The position numbers were made by a program, and so were the translations under genes. From Fibrobacter sp. (lineage in GTDB: Bacteria; Fibrobacterota; Fibrobacteria; Fibrobacterales; Fibrobacteraceae), in the NCBI GenBank assembly GCA_024398935.1, contig JAKSIH010000023.1, positions 1 to 43,661 of the forward strand: a DNA stretch of 43,661 nt, written 5' to 3'. The notes under the pieces were generated by a model, which had not been told where the DNA came from, did not search any database, and worked only from the letters and a program-made list of their open reading frames with translations. Position 1 is the first letter of the stretch. The number at the start of each line of letters is the position of its first letter. This document shows positions 8,676 to 18,600 of this stretch, piece after piece.

Positions 8676-9485
8676 CTACTCCAGCAAGGGCGTATACATC
8701 ACGATGGCGTTGTTTTCCGTGACCAGTTCTGTGGATTCTATGCCGGTGCTCAGACTGGTGGTCTTTTTCCAGATGCAGTTGTGACGGGTGTAGCCTCCCC
8801 ACCACTGAAGTTCGAAACGGTGGTCTGTCTCGTAGACTTCGTATTTCGAGTAGGGCGGAATGTCGGAAGTTATGCAGCCGTTTAGATATTCGTCATCGAC
8901 CCAGAGTTTAATCTGGAATGTGTGGTCTGTCTTATTTTCCAGCTGGAGGTCAATGTAGTTGTACGCAAGGGTTGCTCCGCAGGCGAAGGGGATGGTGCGT
9001 CCTGCATCAGGAAACACATCGAAACTGTGGCGCCATCTTTCCTTGATGGAGAGGTCTGTGTGCAGGGCCATCCAATACAGCAGGTTTCCCAGCTGGCATA
9101 ATCCGCCTCCGATACCGGTGCCCACTTTCCCATTGTGGATCATCATTCCTTCCTTGTATCCTTTTCTCTTGGAAGGGCGTCCCACCAGCCGCCAAATGGA
9201 AAAAGTCTCTCCGGGTTTGATGACCACTCCGTCTAGTTTTGCGACAGCCAGTTTTAGATTGGTAATCTTGTTGTACTGAAGGTGCATGTCCACGTCTTTC
9301 AGCTTACGGAGCATCAAGGATCTGTGGTTCATCCACACATGGGGAAGGCTGGCCTTGCGGTCTACCCTCGAAAACTTCGTGCCGGAAAAATGCCAGGAGA
9401 GAATGCGCTTGACGATGTAGAACTCCTTGCCAAGAAAACGGCGGAGCTTGCTACGATGTATGGGCTTTTCTACCTGATGGATCAT
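8676..9485 (-). CDS. VanW family protein
   Basis: A 269-residue protein of the VanW family, named from vancomycin resistance clusters but with no settled biochemical role. The VanW core is clear: 'KPGETFSIWRLVGRPSKRKG', 'GTGIGGGLCQLGNLLYWMA' with the family's conserved Cys, 'ERWRHSFDVFPDAGRTIPF' and 'TLAYNYIDLQLENKTD'. The N-terminal 60 residues are basic and I see no signal peptide. There is no resistance gene nearby, so the name should not be read as a resistance phenotype. It is monocistronic. Confidence 0.85.
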   Translation of the reverse strand: MIHQVEKPIHRSKLRRFLGKEFYIVKRILSWHFSGTKFSRVDRKASLPHVWMNHRSLMLRKLKDVDMHLQYNKITNLKLAVAKLDGVVIKPGETFSIWRLVGRPSKRKGYKEGMMIHNGKVGTGIGGGLCQLGNLLYWMALHTDLSIKERWRHSFDVFPDAGRTIPFACGATLAYNYIDLQLENKTDHTFQIKLWVDDEYLNGCITSDIPPYSKYEVYETDHRFELQWWGGYTRHNCIWKKTTSLSTGIESTELVTENNAIVMYTPLLE

Positions 9486-9676
9486 AGACAGTGCGAGGTG
9501 AGAGTCGCTGAAAAATATAAAAAAGGATGTGTGAGGGCTTGAAGGGGAATTTTAGAATGCAAGTCAAATAAACTAACAAAATTACGATGATTTTGAATGG
9601 CTCTGTAATCTGCTCCGAGTCTGTTCTTGCGGTAAAATGAAAAAAGGCTTGGGGTGGAAAAGGGAATGTTCGTTCG

Positions 9677-9740
9677 CAGTCACCCTGCTTCGCAGGGCTG
9701 CTCACTCACCCTAAAGGGCTTATCGCTTCGCTCAAAGCTC
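9677..9740 (+). repeat. Hairpin module F, copy 1
   Basis: The module has an opening hairpin (CCCTGC-TTC-GCAGGG), the constant string CTCACCCTAAAGGGC, then a second stem GGGCTT paired with AAGCTC around TATCGCTTCGCTCA. It is matched by copy 2 at 9975-10039, where the stems differ on both sides. Confidence 0.65.
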
Positions 9741-9780
9741 ATTATTTTCCTTTTCGCACTTCGTGCATAAGAAAAATATT

Positions 9781-9856
9781 GACGCCTTCGGCGTCCGCTT
9801 GGTCGGCTCGGCAATAAAAATCTATAAATAGATTTTTACAGCACTCGCCTCGGGCG
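9781..9856 (+). repeat. 61-bp palindromic element R5 with leading hairpin
   Basis: A perfect leading hairpin (GACGCC-TTC-GGCGTC, 9781-9795) touches a 61-bp element (9796-9856). The element has weak outer arms (CGCTTG with CGGGCG), the constant internal motifs CTCGG and CACTCG, and a nine-pair inner stem (AAAAATCTA with TAGATTTTT). It has the same layout as the elements around valS, but its helices are quite different in sequence. Confidence 0.65.
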
Positions 9857-9905
9857 CTACTGCCGCCCCCTCTTCGAGGGTGCTTGATTCCCTTTCTCTA
9901 CTTCT

Positions 9906-9937
9906 AAAAAAAAGAAAAACACCACTTTAGTGGTGTT
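9906..9937 (-). terminator. Terminator following a partial tRNA 3' end
   Basis: Perfect eight-pair stem AACACCAC/GTGGTGTT with loop TTTA, then a T-rich tail on the minus strand. It sits just downstream of the 16-bp tRNA copy, as the functional terminator does for the real tRNA. Confidence 0.6.
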
Positions 9938-9947
9938 CTTTCTTTTT

Positions 9948-9963
9948 AGAGCGGGAAAAGGGA
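9948..9963 (-). pseudogene. 16-bp copy of the tRNA-Gly 3' end
   Basis: Identical to 10171-10186, which is the last part of the tRNA acceptor and T arm plus three flanking bases. The rest of a tRNA is absent. A shorter related string (GAAAAGGGAATG) recurs at about 9657-9668. Confidence 0.55.
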
Positions 9964-9974
9964 ATGATTCGTCG

Positions 9975-10039
9975 CCTGTCCCTGAGCTTCGCTCAGCAGG
10001 CTCCTCACCCTAAAGGGCCTATCGCTATGCTCAAGGTCC
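9975..10039 (+). repeat. Hairpin module F, copy 2
   Basis: The opening hairpin is CTGAGC-TTC-GCTCAG inside CCTG/CAGG, followed by CTCACCCTAAAGGGC. A second stem pairs GGGCCT with AGGTCC. A further long hairpin follows (CTGAATT/AATTCAG and GGGC/GCCC, about 10040-10082). Confidence 0.6.
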
Positions 10040-10134
10040 TGAATTCCACCCACGGGCTTCGCCCACGGTGTAATTCAGTCGCACCCTCGACCCCGAGGGG
10101 TCTTCTGTCCCGAGTCTGTTCTTGCGGTAAAATG

Positions 10135-10159
10135 AAAAAAGACACCCAAAAAGGATGTC
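10135..10159 (-). terminator. Terminator of tRNA-Gly
   Basis: On the minus strand, GACATCC-TTTTT-GGGTGTC followed by six T. One pair is U-G in the minus-strand RNA but would be C-A on the other strand, which fits use on the minus strand. It begins about 14 bases after the tRNA end. Confidence 0.75.
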
Positions 10160-10172
10160 TTTTTCATTTTAG

Positions 10173-10245
<73 letters not shown>

Positions 10246-10257
10246 GAGAGTGACCCA

Positions 10258-10286
10258 ATATTAGAAATGAAATTTAGGTTTGTCAA
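10258..10286 (-). promoter_or_regulatory. Promoter of tRNA-Gly
   Basis: TTGACA (10286-10281), 17-base spacer, TAATAT (10263-10258), twelve bases before the tRNA 5' end. The -35 box overlaps the TGA stop codon of the cyclase gene, which lies on the same strand. Confidence 0.8.
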
Positions 10287-11353
10287 GGGATTTGCAGTGA
10301 AAAAATTAAAATTGCGTTCTTTTTTCCCCTCAATTCGAAGGATCCTGCCTTGGTGCAGATGAATTTATGAGGGAGCGGGAGGGGGAGCTTGGCAAAAAAA
10401 TCCTCGGAAATAAGGAAATCCTGGCCTAACTTGGAACAGAGGGACTGGATTCGGGAGGTGGTGTTCAGTACATCCCCGTGGTAGGCCATTTCGCTTCCGA
10501 AGTTTCCTACCTCTGCTGAAATTACCTTTCCGCAGTGGACAGCCGCCTTGAAATCGGGAATGACTCCATAGCGGCGGAGAAATTTCTTCTGGGTATGCTG
10601 CAGAGCGTCCTTGAAGTCATAAAAGCAGTTGAGCGGTCTTGCCTTGTGCTTGCAGGCGGAGGTCTTCCAGGTAAGGAATACGCCGTCTCCTGCAATCTGG
10701 TAAATCTCTCCGTGATTTTCTTCGCAGCAGTTGGATAGCAGCTTGTAGTAATCCTTGATAAAGGCGCTGTACTTTACGTTTCCCAGATCTTCGCAGATCG
10801 TGGTGGAGTTTTTCAGGTCCATGAACATGAAGACCAGGTCTTCTTCCTTGGGGTCCTGGTATTTCCCCAGAAGGGTGTTCACGAAGACCCTCGATCCGAA
10901 TTTCTTATGGACGGAGCGGATAAACGTAATCAGATGCCCCAGCAGGAACAGTGCAAAAATGAGAACATGGGTAGAAGGATCCCTAAAGGTCTCCCTCACA
11001 AAATCCAGGGATGCTTCGTTGAGTATGCCTTCCTCGGCATCGACTTTCCATACAAGAAGACTTAGGATGAAGTTTGCGGTAATGGTCGCCAGAAAGAAGA
11101 AGGAACGGATGAGAAGTGCAGTGATTGCAGGTCGTCCGTCCATTTCGTCCTGAAGAATAACCACATCGTAGATGCCGTGGGATAGACCTGTAAACAGCGA
11201 GAGCTGGAACATTAAGATCAGCTTGTTAAATTCCAGCGCCTGGTAAGTACCGTACATAAAAAGCACTGTGGTGCCCAATGTAAGAATCACCCAGCTAGAT
11301 ATATAGAAGCAGAGAGCCTTGAACTTTCTCTGTGTTAAACGAGTCATCGCCAT
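10283..11353 (-). CDS. Membrane-bound class III adenylate/guanylate cyclase-like protein
   Basis: A 356-residue protein. Residues 10-155 hold about four membrane helices (around 'FYISSWVILTLGTTVLFMYG', 'LILMFQLSLFTGLSHGIY', 'SFFFLATITANFILSLLVW' and 'HVLIFALFLLGHLITFI'). The C-terminal half is a class III catalytic domain: first metal Asp in 'VFMFMDLKNSTTI', second in 'IYQIAGDGVFLTW', and the late 'AYHGDVLNTTSRI' carrying the transition-state Asn/Arg pair. It should make cAMP or cGMP, or act as a degenerate sensor; the substrate-specifying residues cannot be judged by eye. It begins seven bases after a small membrane-protein gene and probably shares its transcript. Confidence 0.85.
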   Translation of the reverse strand: MAMTRLTQRKFKALCFYISSWVILTLGTTVLFMYGTYQALEFNKLILMFQLSLFTGLSHGIYDVVILQDEMDGRPAITALLIRSFFFLATITANFILSLLVWKVDAEEGILNEASLDFVRETFRDPSTHVLIFALFLLGHLITFIRSVHKKFGSRVFVNTLLGKYQDPKEEDLVFMFMDLKNSTTICEDLGNVKYSAFIKDYYKLLSNCCEENHGEIYQIAGDGVFLTWKTSACKHKARPLNCFYDFKDALQHTQKKFLRRYGVIPDFKAAVHCGKVISAEVGNFGSEMAYHGDVLNTTSRIQSLCSKLGQDFLISEDFFAKLPLPLPHKFICTKAGSFELRGKKNAILIFSLQIP

Positions 11354-11360
11354 AGGTCAA

Positions 11361-11549
11361 TCAGTGAATAAATAGGGGGAGAGCCCAGAACATTGCAATG
11401 ATGATGATGTCCTTGTTGATATCGAGCAATGTGGAGGCTAGGAAGAATATGATGGTGGACAATGTAAGAAAGATAAGAAGCGGGATTCGCTTCTTAAACT
11501 TGGTTTTCCAGTTCTTTCTGTTTTCGTTCTCCATAACCTCATTCTCCAT
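11361..11549 (-). CDS. Small two-helix membrane protein of unknown function
   Basis: A 62-residue protein with a charged front half rich in Glu, Asn and Lys, then two hydrophobic stretches ('IPLLIFLTLSTIIFFLAS' and 'IIIIAMFWALPLFI'). I do not recognise a family. It lies directly upstream of the cyclase gene with a seven-base gap, so it may be a partner of the cyclase. ATG codons at 11549 and 11534 are both possible starts. Confidence 0.55.
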   Translation of the reverse strand: MENEVMENENRKNWKTKFKKRIPLLIFLTLSTIIFFLASTLLDINKDIIIIAMFWALPLFIH

Positions 11550-11615
11550 GTTCTCTATATAATCTAAATTATAAAAAAAAATTAAATTATTTTGAAAAAG
11601 TTATCTCGTAGGATC

Positions 11616-12776
11616 ATGTTCGGCATTTATCTCCATATTCCCTTTTGCAAGAAAATTTGCGATTATTGCGATTTTCGTGTAATATCTGCAAATGAAAGGC
11701 TGTTTGGTGAATATTCCGACTTGATATGCCAGGAAATAGAATTTTTCAATTTTAGACACCCAGGGCTTCTGAAAACGGCTGAAACATTGTATTTGGGGGG
11801 TGGAACGCCTTCTGTTCTCCCCGGAGATAACCTCCGACAGATTTTTGCGTGTCTGGAGTCCGTAGGAGTGGCGATAGGAAATCTCCGGGAGGTTTCCATG
11901 GAGTTTAATCCGGAGTCTACAACGCCCCAAAGTATTGAAAATGCAATGGATTTAGGGGTGAAACGATTCAGCCTGGGGCTCCAGACCTTCGATCCGGAAA
12001 TGTTAAGGCGGATTGGCCGTTCCCATTCGGTTGAAGCTGGAAAACAAGCCCTGGAACAGCTTCTGAAATATCCTGAAATACAGGTTTCCGGCGACCTCAT
12101 GTTCAATCTGCCGGAACAGACCGTGGAAGGCTTCTTAAGGGATGTAGACTGTCTTTCGGACTATCCCCTGAACCATATCAGCTTTTATGGACTGACTGTA
12201 AATCCCAGGTCCATTTTAGGTCAGAAAGTTGAAAAGGGAATCTTTCATCTGGACGAAGACCTGTACGAACCGATGTATGCTGGCGGCGTGGAACTCCTTG
12301 AGAGAAAAGGATTTAGACGCTATGAGGTGTCTAATTTCGCAAAGCCCGGTTTTGAAAGCGCTCACAACCGGAATTACTGGGAGCGGGGCGAGTACGCGGG
12401 CTTTGGTCCAGGGGCGCACAGCTATGTGGGAAACACCCGTTTTTATGCGCCGGAGATGTATCCCCGTTGGCGCGAGTATGTGCGTGAAAATTGTCCCGAA
12501 AATCTCCTGACGAAAGATTCGCTAACCGAAGAAGATGTCCTGATGGAATTTTTCTGGCTGTCCCTTCGCCAGGCCTCCGGACTGGATTTGCGACAGCTTG
12601 AAAAAATGGGAAAGCGTCTTCCTGAAAAAAGCTACTCCAAGTGGCTGGACAAAGGTTTTCTGACCCTTGAACCCAGCGATGGAAAGCCCTCGAAACTAAC
12701 CCTTTCTGGGCGAGGCTGGATCTTTATGGATGATATCGTTACGGACCTTGCGGAAAAGTGTTCCAACTTGGAATAA
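11616..12776 (+). CDS. hemW: HemW-like radical SAM protein (heme chaperone / former HemN-like oxidase)
   Basis: A 386-residue radical SAM enzyme of the HemW group, which binds heme and delivers it to target proteins. The cluster motif is C-x3-C-x2-C in 'FCKKICDYCDF' right at the N-terminus, followed by 'ETLYLGGGTPSVLP', 'SMEFNPE' and 'GVKRFSLGLQTF'. The later 'YEVSNFAKPG' plus 'AHNRNYW' is typical of HemW; the latter holds a heme-binding His in known members. The frame is open from a TTG at 11592, but the ATG at 11616 gives the family's usual beginning and has AGGA just before it. It is divergent from the cyclase operon. Confidence 0.88.
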   Translation: MFGIYLHIPFCKKICDYCDFRVISANERLFGEYSDLICQEIEFFNFRHPGLLKTAETLYLGGGTPSVLPGDNLRQIFACLESVGVAIGNLREVSMEFNPESTTPQSIENAMDLGVKRFSLGLQTFDPEMLRRIGRSHSVEAGKQALEQLLKYPEIQVSGDLMFNLPEQTVEGFLRDVDCLSDYPLNHISFYGLTVNPRSILGQKVEKGIFHLDEDLYEPMYAGGVELLERKGFRRYEVSNFAKPGFESAHNRNYWERGEYAGFGPGAHSYVGNTRFYAPEMYPRWREYVRENCPENLLTKDSLTEEDVLMEFFWLSLRQASGLDLRQLEKMGKRLPEKSYSKWLDKGFLTLEPSDGKPSKLTLSGRGWIFMDDIVTDLAEKCSNLE

Positions 12777-12913
12777 CGCGCTGCTGCCAAACCTTGGGTT
12801 TAGAGCCCTATAACGCTTTTTTGCGTTTTGAAAATTCAAAAAAAAACATACATTTGGAAATGGATGGAAAGCGAAATTTCGTTTCGCAATTTTATGTGGT
12901 TATGAGGTCTACG

Positions 12914-15595
12914 ATGTGGGTGCGCTATCAACATTTTTTCAGCTCAATCTGCTTGTTGTTGCTGTTGCTTGCGACAGGTGTTTTTGCTGTTGAAAAAATT
13001 GACTGCGTAAACTATTCCGGTGAACCGGATAGCCGCTGCATGTACCTGCGGGTTCTTTCCTCCAAGGGATTTGGCCTTTTTGTTGTGCCCGATGGAGAAG
13101 ACGTTGTCTTGTCCAATGCCATTCCTAACGAGGACTTTTATGTCTACGCTCCCCTTGCCGATAATGATTCCGTTGAAGTGTTTCAGCAGGTGAGTGGTTC
13201 CAGGATTCCTGTGGGTCATATGGATATGGTAAATTCCGGGGAATCCCGCTATATTTCTCTTGGAATCAAGGGACTGTATCCCTATTCCAACATCGTGGTT
13301 GGAACGTCGGCAACCTCTACAGACGAACCAAACATTTTCCGTGTCTATAATTTTTACGCCCCGGCACTCAAGTACTATGTCGACGGAACGGAGGTGACGG
13401 ATCTTTCCAAACTGCAGTTGGAGGTTGGTGATACCCTGCGGGTGGATGTTCAGGCTGTCGTAACCATGGGGCCTTCTACAAATACCCTGGATACTACGGT
13501 AACGGAAAAGTTTTTCGTTTCTGCTACAGGTGCCAGCGCAGATCTTGATTTCCGTAAGCTGTCCGGAAAATCCCTGGACGAAGTCGGTGGCGTTCCCTAT
13601 GTGGATCTAAAAAACGGTGAAGGAAGCTTTCTGGTCATGGCCCCTAGGGCGGTTACCGACGGGTCTACATTTACCCTGAGCGGGTACAAGGATACTAAGG
13701 ACCCGAAACACTTCTTTGTGGTTGGTCCTTTCCCAGGCGACCTTCAGTTTGTAAATCCCGACATGCCCATTCTTGAAAAGGCTGCCATTTACGATGTGGA
13801 TGGGGATGGTATCGGCGATAGCATTTCCACCTGGTTCGGAGGCAAGATGGATTCCGTGGAGGTGAAGAAGTTCTTCTACACTTGGCCTACGGACAAAAAG
13901 TTCAATGAATATGGCGGCGATGTAAAGAACCTCAGTAAAGGTTTTGGACTTCCCGATGTTGATGTGGATCTTCAGTCTGAAGATGCGACTGGCGCAGTCA
14001 AGGCCTATGTCTGTTCTTCCGTAGGTAATCGCTGCGATACCTTGAAGACTGCCTTGCTGGATAGTATCGGCGCCGTAATCCAGATGGCAACCTTGGTAAA
14101 AGGCAACTCTACGACTGATACTTTGGTTCTTCGCTTCAACAAGAGTCTGGATACGGCCTGGACCGAAGGTGACGGTTTGATGGTCAATGGAAAATCCATC
14201 GATGTGGAAGCCATCAGGAAGGTTGAAAATGTATGGACCTTTGTGGTGGAATCCGGTGTGGTTTCTGTAGGGGACAGAATAAAAATCGAAACCACCTGCG
14301 AAAAGGTTCTTACTGCTGCGGATGGCGTTTCTACCAAGAAGAATAACCAGGAAGTTGTAGTAAAGAATGCAGGACGGGTCTACATGGATGGCGAGAATAA
14401 CGGCTTCTATGACCGCGATGGGGATGGTCGTATGGATAGCGCTTCCGTTGGTTTTGACATGCCTGTGACCGAAGACGACCTGAAGAACATGGAACTGATT
14501 TTCTACTGGCTGGATAACGATGGCGATGTTATTGAAATTAAACCTTCTCCCCGTGACCTGACGATTTCCGATGACGGCCTGGTGGTGGGTTTTGCCCTGG
14601 ATCCTCAGAAGTTCAATGTTATGGAAATGCTGACATCCATCGATTCCAGTAGGGTTTCTAGGAAGTCTACTCAGAAGAAATACGGCTATGTTGCCATGAC
14701 CAACAAGATGACTGTGGACGGCAAGGATACCACGGAAGAGTTTCTGTTCGACATGAACGATTACATGGCTCCTGTGATTGCCGAAAACTTCCTGAACCCG
14801 GAATCCTTCCAGTACATGGCTCCGGATAAGTTTACGGTGACATTCTCCGAAGCCATTGACTACGAAAAATTTTCCATGACGGATGATTGCCTTGCTTTCT
14901 ATGTGGATGGGGCCTGGATGCATTACAGTTTGACCTCTGCGGAATGGAGTGACGGTGGCCGTAAGGTAACGTTCTTCATGGAAGCCGGAGAAGACCTGGC
15001 GGAGCGCATGAATCCTGCAGACTCTGTCCGTTTTGATAATTTCACTTCGGGTCTTGTTGACATGAAGGGAAATCTGGTTTCTGAAAAGTCTCCTGCAGTC
15101 ATGGTGGAAGGCGATCCCCGCGTGATTATGAAGACCACCTCCTTTGCGGACTTGAACCGTGCCCAGGAACTTAGCGACAAGGTGAAGCCTTTCTCCATTG
15201 ACCATGTGGCCGACAAACTGGATAAGGATGACGCGTCCTCTCTCGGGGTGCTTATGGATATCGGTTTCTCCACCATCATGAAGAATGATTCCGGTGTAAC
15301 TGCCCTGGACCTGGAAAATAGCGGTCTTACCTGGGAACTTAACGTTTACACTAATCTGGGTGTCTATGTAGGTGGTGCCTCCGGAAAAATTTCCTGTGAT
15401 GATTCGTTCTTCAAGGGGAACTGCTTTGAAAATCCGGATAAGCTCTATGTCCGCTGGAATATGCGCTCCGACGATGGCCGTCGGGTTGGTGTTGGCGTCT
15501 ACCTTGCAAAGTTCAAGGTGAAAGTCTTTGGTGCAAAGGATGAATTTTTGATTGAAAGAGTATTTAGGTGGGGGGTAGGTGCTTCCCGGAAGTGA
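12914..15595 (+). CDS. Large secreted protein with Ca-binding-like loops and shared C-terminal domain
   Basis: About 893 residues from the ATG at 12914, which has GAGG six bases upstream and gives a clean signal peptide ('SSICLLLLLLATGVFA'). The frame is open further upstream, to 12758. The mature protein is beta-rich. It carries two acidic Ca-binding-like loops ('DVDGDGIGDS' near residue 293 and 'DRDGDGRMDSAS' near 499), each followed by a segment resembling an SbsA-type Ig-like fold ('KFTVTFSEAIDYEKF' is one). The last 100 residues ('CDDSFFKGNCFENPDKLYVR' through 'VGVGVYLAKFKVKV' to 'RWGVGASRK') match the end of the next gene. It is probably cell-surface or matrix. The next gene lies close downstream, indicating an operon. 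Confidence 0.7.
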   Translation: MWVRYQHFFSSICLLLLLLATGVFAVEKIDCVNYSGEPDSRCMYLRVLSSKGFGLFVVPDGEDVVLSNAIPNEDFYVYAPLADNDSVEVFQQVSGSRIPVGHMDMVNSGESRYISLGIKGLYPYSNIVVGTSATSTDEPNIFRVYNFYAPALKYYVDGTEVTDLSKLQLEVGDTLRVDVQAVVTMGPSTNTLDTTVTEKFFVSATGASADLDFRKLSGKSLDEVGGVPYVDLKNGEGSFLVMAPRAVTDGSTFTLSGYKDTKDPKHFFVVGPFPGDLQFVNPDMPILEKAAIYDVDGDGIGDSISTWFGGKMDSVEVKKFFYTWPTDKKFNEYGGDVKNLSKGFGLPDVDVDLQSEDATGAVKAYVCSSVGNRCDTLKTALLDSIGAVIQMATLVKGNSTTDTLVLRFNKSLDTAWTEGDGLMVNGKSIDVEAIRKVENVWTFVVESGVVSVGDRIKIETTCEKVLTAADGVSTKKNNQEVVVKNAGRVYMDGENNGFYDRDGDGRMDSASVGFDMPVTEDDLKNMELIFYWLDNDGDVIEIKPSPRDLTISDDGLVVGFALDPQKFNVMEMLTSIDSSRVSRKSTQKKYGYVAMTNKMTVDGKDTTEEFLFDMNDYMAPVIAENFLNPESFQYMAPDKFTVTFSEAIDYEKFSMTDDCLAFYVDGAWMHYSLTSAEWSDGGRKVTFFMEAGEDLAERMNPADSVRFDNFTSGLVDMKGNLVSEKSPAVMVEGDPRVIMKTTSFADLNRAQELSDKVKPFSIDHVADKLDKDDASSLGVLMDIGFSTIMKNDSGVTALDLENSGLTWELNVYTNLGVYVGGASGKISCDDSFFKGNCFENPDKLYVRWNMRSDDGRRVGVGVYLAKFKVKVFGAKDEFLIERVFRWGVGASRK

Positions 15596-15628
15596 CTTGC
15601 CTAAATGACTTTTTCAGAGGTTAGCGAT

Positions 15629-18600
15629 ATGTTGAAAATGACAAAGTACATCACTGCTTTGCTTATGCTCATGGCGGCAACGTCTGCCATGTCTGCGGAA
15701 TATGCTGCTCCGGAAAATCCTGCAACGGGTATCTGGATTCAGCAGGTGGGTGAAATCGTTCCTCATGCAGGGACGAAGGCTACTTTGTATTACACGAAGT
15801 ACGCCCAGAACGATCGAGTGAAGAGCATCAGCTATCAGTATAATGGTGCCGGTTACTTGTTGATGAAACCCTCCGACAAGAAGACCCTCTGTACTTCCGA
15901 TGATGGTCTTGCCGGTGCAGACGGTATCGTTCACCATCCGGATGGAGACTTGCTCATTGCGGGGCAGGGGACTAGCGTCCATAAGGTAAGCAAGACCGCC
16001 AAGGCAAATGGAGGCAAGTGCCTGGTTTCAACTGCAAAGCCCGCTACTTCTACCAGCGGTTTCTGGCATTTGATGATGGACCCCAACCAGAAAAATCTGT
16101 GGGGTGCCGGTATTCCGGGACCGCTGTATCGCTTTTCCACCGAAATGGGTGGCGTTAACCAGAATAACTTTGCTGAAAAAGGCTACCATGTAAAGCTTTT
16201 GCCTGCAAAGGATAGTCGTCGAAAGGATTCTGTCCTTGCAACCATTATCTGGGATGGTGAAGGCCAGGCTTTCTTTACCTATTCCGATTATTTTGGTGGT
16301 GGCTGCGAAGCTTCCAGTGGTACGCTTTGTTCCCAGTCTGCGAAGGATAAGAGAAAGGCTGGTGCCTACTTTGGCATGTTCACGGATACGGTATGGACAA
16401 AGGTCAATGCGACCAATCAGAAAACCATCGGTGGAAAAATTGGAGATTCCGTCATTACGGCTTTTAATACGAAAATCCTGATTGACTCTCTGGAAGGGGC
16501 CCACGGTGGAACCTATGACCCCTATTCCAAGACCATCTTTGTCTTTGGCGGAGCCCGCATTGTTCAAATTTTGCCCTATAGGGAAAATGGGGAAGTCAAG
16601 GCAAAAGTGGTTGCCCATATTGACCTTCGTGATTTCTTCTTTGTGGAATCCCTGGAAAACTTGACTCTTCCGAGAACGAATGATGGCGGTTATGTCGGCT
16701 GGCGTCTGGATCAGGGAACTGTAGATGGCTATGGACACTTGTTTGTGGCGAGCAATACGGGACATATGGTCTTTGTAGACTATACTGCAAATCCCAAGAT
16801 GTACATTAACGACAATGTTCTCGTTCATCTGCAGTGGATAGATAACTATCTCGATGACCTGGCGCCTCTTTCCGGAGTGAGTGTGGACCGCGATACGGCG
16901 AGCACCGGTACGGACCTGAACATTTCCAGCAGCGCACACCAGAGTAGTTCCTCCCTTGAAATTTATGAGGAATCCTCCAGCAGCAGGGCTTCTTCTAGTA
17001 GTTCTGCAAAATCCAGTAGCAGTATTTCCAGCAGTGGTTCTACGGGTACATCCTCTGCATCAGAATCCTCATCCAGCGGTTCAGGGCCTTCCTCTAGTGG
17101 TTCTATAGGTTCCTCCGCTTCCGTCCCCGGATCCAGTGGCAGTATTTCCAGCAGCGGTTCCACGGGTACATCCTCTGCATCAGAATCCTCATCCAGCGGT
17201 TCCGAGCCTTCCTCTAGTGGTTCTATAGGCTCCTCCACATCCGCCCCCGGATCCAGTGGCAGTGTTTCCAGCAGCGGTTCCACGGGTGCATCCTCTGCAT
17301 CAGAATCCTCTTCCAGCGGTTCCGAGCCTTCCTCTAGCGGCTCCATAGGCTCTTCCGGATCTACAGGAAGTTCTTCCGGTTCAGAACCTTCCTCCAGTAG
17401 TTCTTATGGTCCCTCCTCCAGCGCTAACCATGGTTCCGGTCTGGACATAGACGATCAGTCCAGTTCCTCGAATCGCTATTTCGGTGTGGAAGACTTCGAT
17501 ATTGACGATGTGGATCCTGAAGAATCCTACCCCAATCCCGAAGACTTTGAAAAGGGCGATAGCATCGTGACTTCTACGGTTGTGCTTGTTCCCACGGACC
17601 CGGATCCGTCCAATCCTAACATTGTAATCATTAACGGTAATAACTATCTCCTGGGGGATGATCCCACGGGGCTTCCCATGGACCTGCATTACAATTCCGG
17701 CAAGGATTCTGCCAAGGTCGGGGATGTAATTGCCATTACCCTGGATAAGGACAAGGTAGACGAATACTTCAGGGATGTGGATTCCCTGAAATTCATCGGC
17801 GATGGGGAAGTGAAGTTGATTGATCCTGTAACAGGGGAAAAGACGGATGTCATCAAGAAGAATGCCGACGGTACGGTAACGGTCTTTGTTACTGCGGACA
17901 AGGTGGTGAACGGTGGCTCCATCAAGGTTGTCGGCGGGGATACCAAGGTTGTCATCGACAACATCAACTTCTTTGATCCTATTCCGGAAACCCGGGTGGG
18001 CTACATCAAGGATTCCGACAATGATATGACCCTGGACTATATGGAAATTCTCCTGAAGGATACGCTTTCTGCAACATACCTGCTGGACAATGTATGGATT
18101 GTAGTGGGGAAGGATACGGTCAAGTGTACTAACCCCAGGATGAACAGCTCCAGTGACCGTATTCTTGTGGATGTGAGCGATCTAAAGCTTCCCGATGCGG
18201 ATAAGTTCCCGGTGGAGGATGCCAAGGCTATTATTTCCTATAGCGATAAGAGCTCTGGTGCGGTTCATTATCGAGACACCAAGCTGATTAAACTTGGAAG
18301 TAACGTTATTCGGGATGCCTACGCAATTCGTAGTTCCAGCGGAAAGGATTCCCTGTTCATCCAGTTCAATATCGATTTGATTCCTGCCGATGTAGGGGCT
18401 CCTGAGATGCTGGTCATGCTGAAACAGGAAGGGGATCGCTATGGCTTTAATCTTGACCAGGTTTCCAAGGTCTACATGCCTGCAAAGGACATTATTATCA
18501 TTACCGGAGAAAAGTTCGGTCTGAAGGGAGACTTGAAGGATAGTGTATCCCTGTACCCGGGAGTGTCGTTCAGCGAACTGCCCTACATCACTTCCGATGA

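Larger units (their letters stand above)
9486..10172. repeat. Gene-free mosaic of hairpin repeats downstream of tRNA-Gly
   Basis: No credible coding region lies here. Reading away from the tRNA (minus strand) there is a terminator, then two copies of a hairpin module (9975-10039 and 9677-9740), a 61-bp palindromic element (9796-9856), a 16-bp copy of the tRNA 3' end with its own terminator, and a 29-base direct repeat (about 10112-10140 and 9616-9644, containing CTGTTCTTGCGGTAAAATG). Most of the stretch folds on itself. Confidence 0.75.

Noticed and set aside
8676..9485. Vancomycin resistance gene
   Set aside because: Only the VanW family name suggests it. No vanA/H/X-type genes are nearby, and VanW proteins are common in bacteria without resistance.
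13607..15205. 532-codon open frame opposite the first large secreted protein
   Set aside because: No start signal and no domain. The sense product has a signal peptide and a conserved C-terminal domain.
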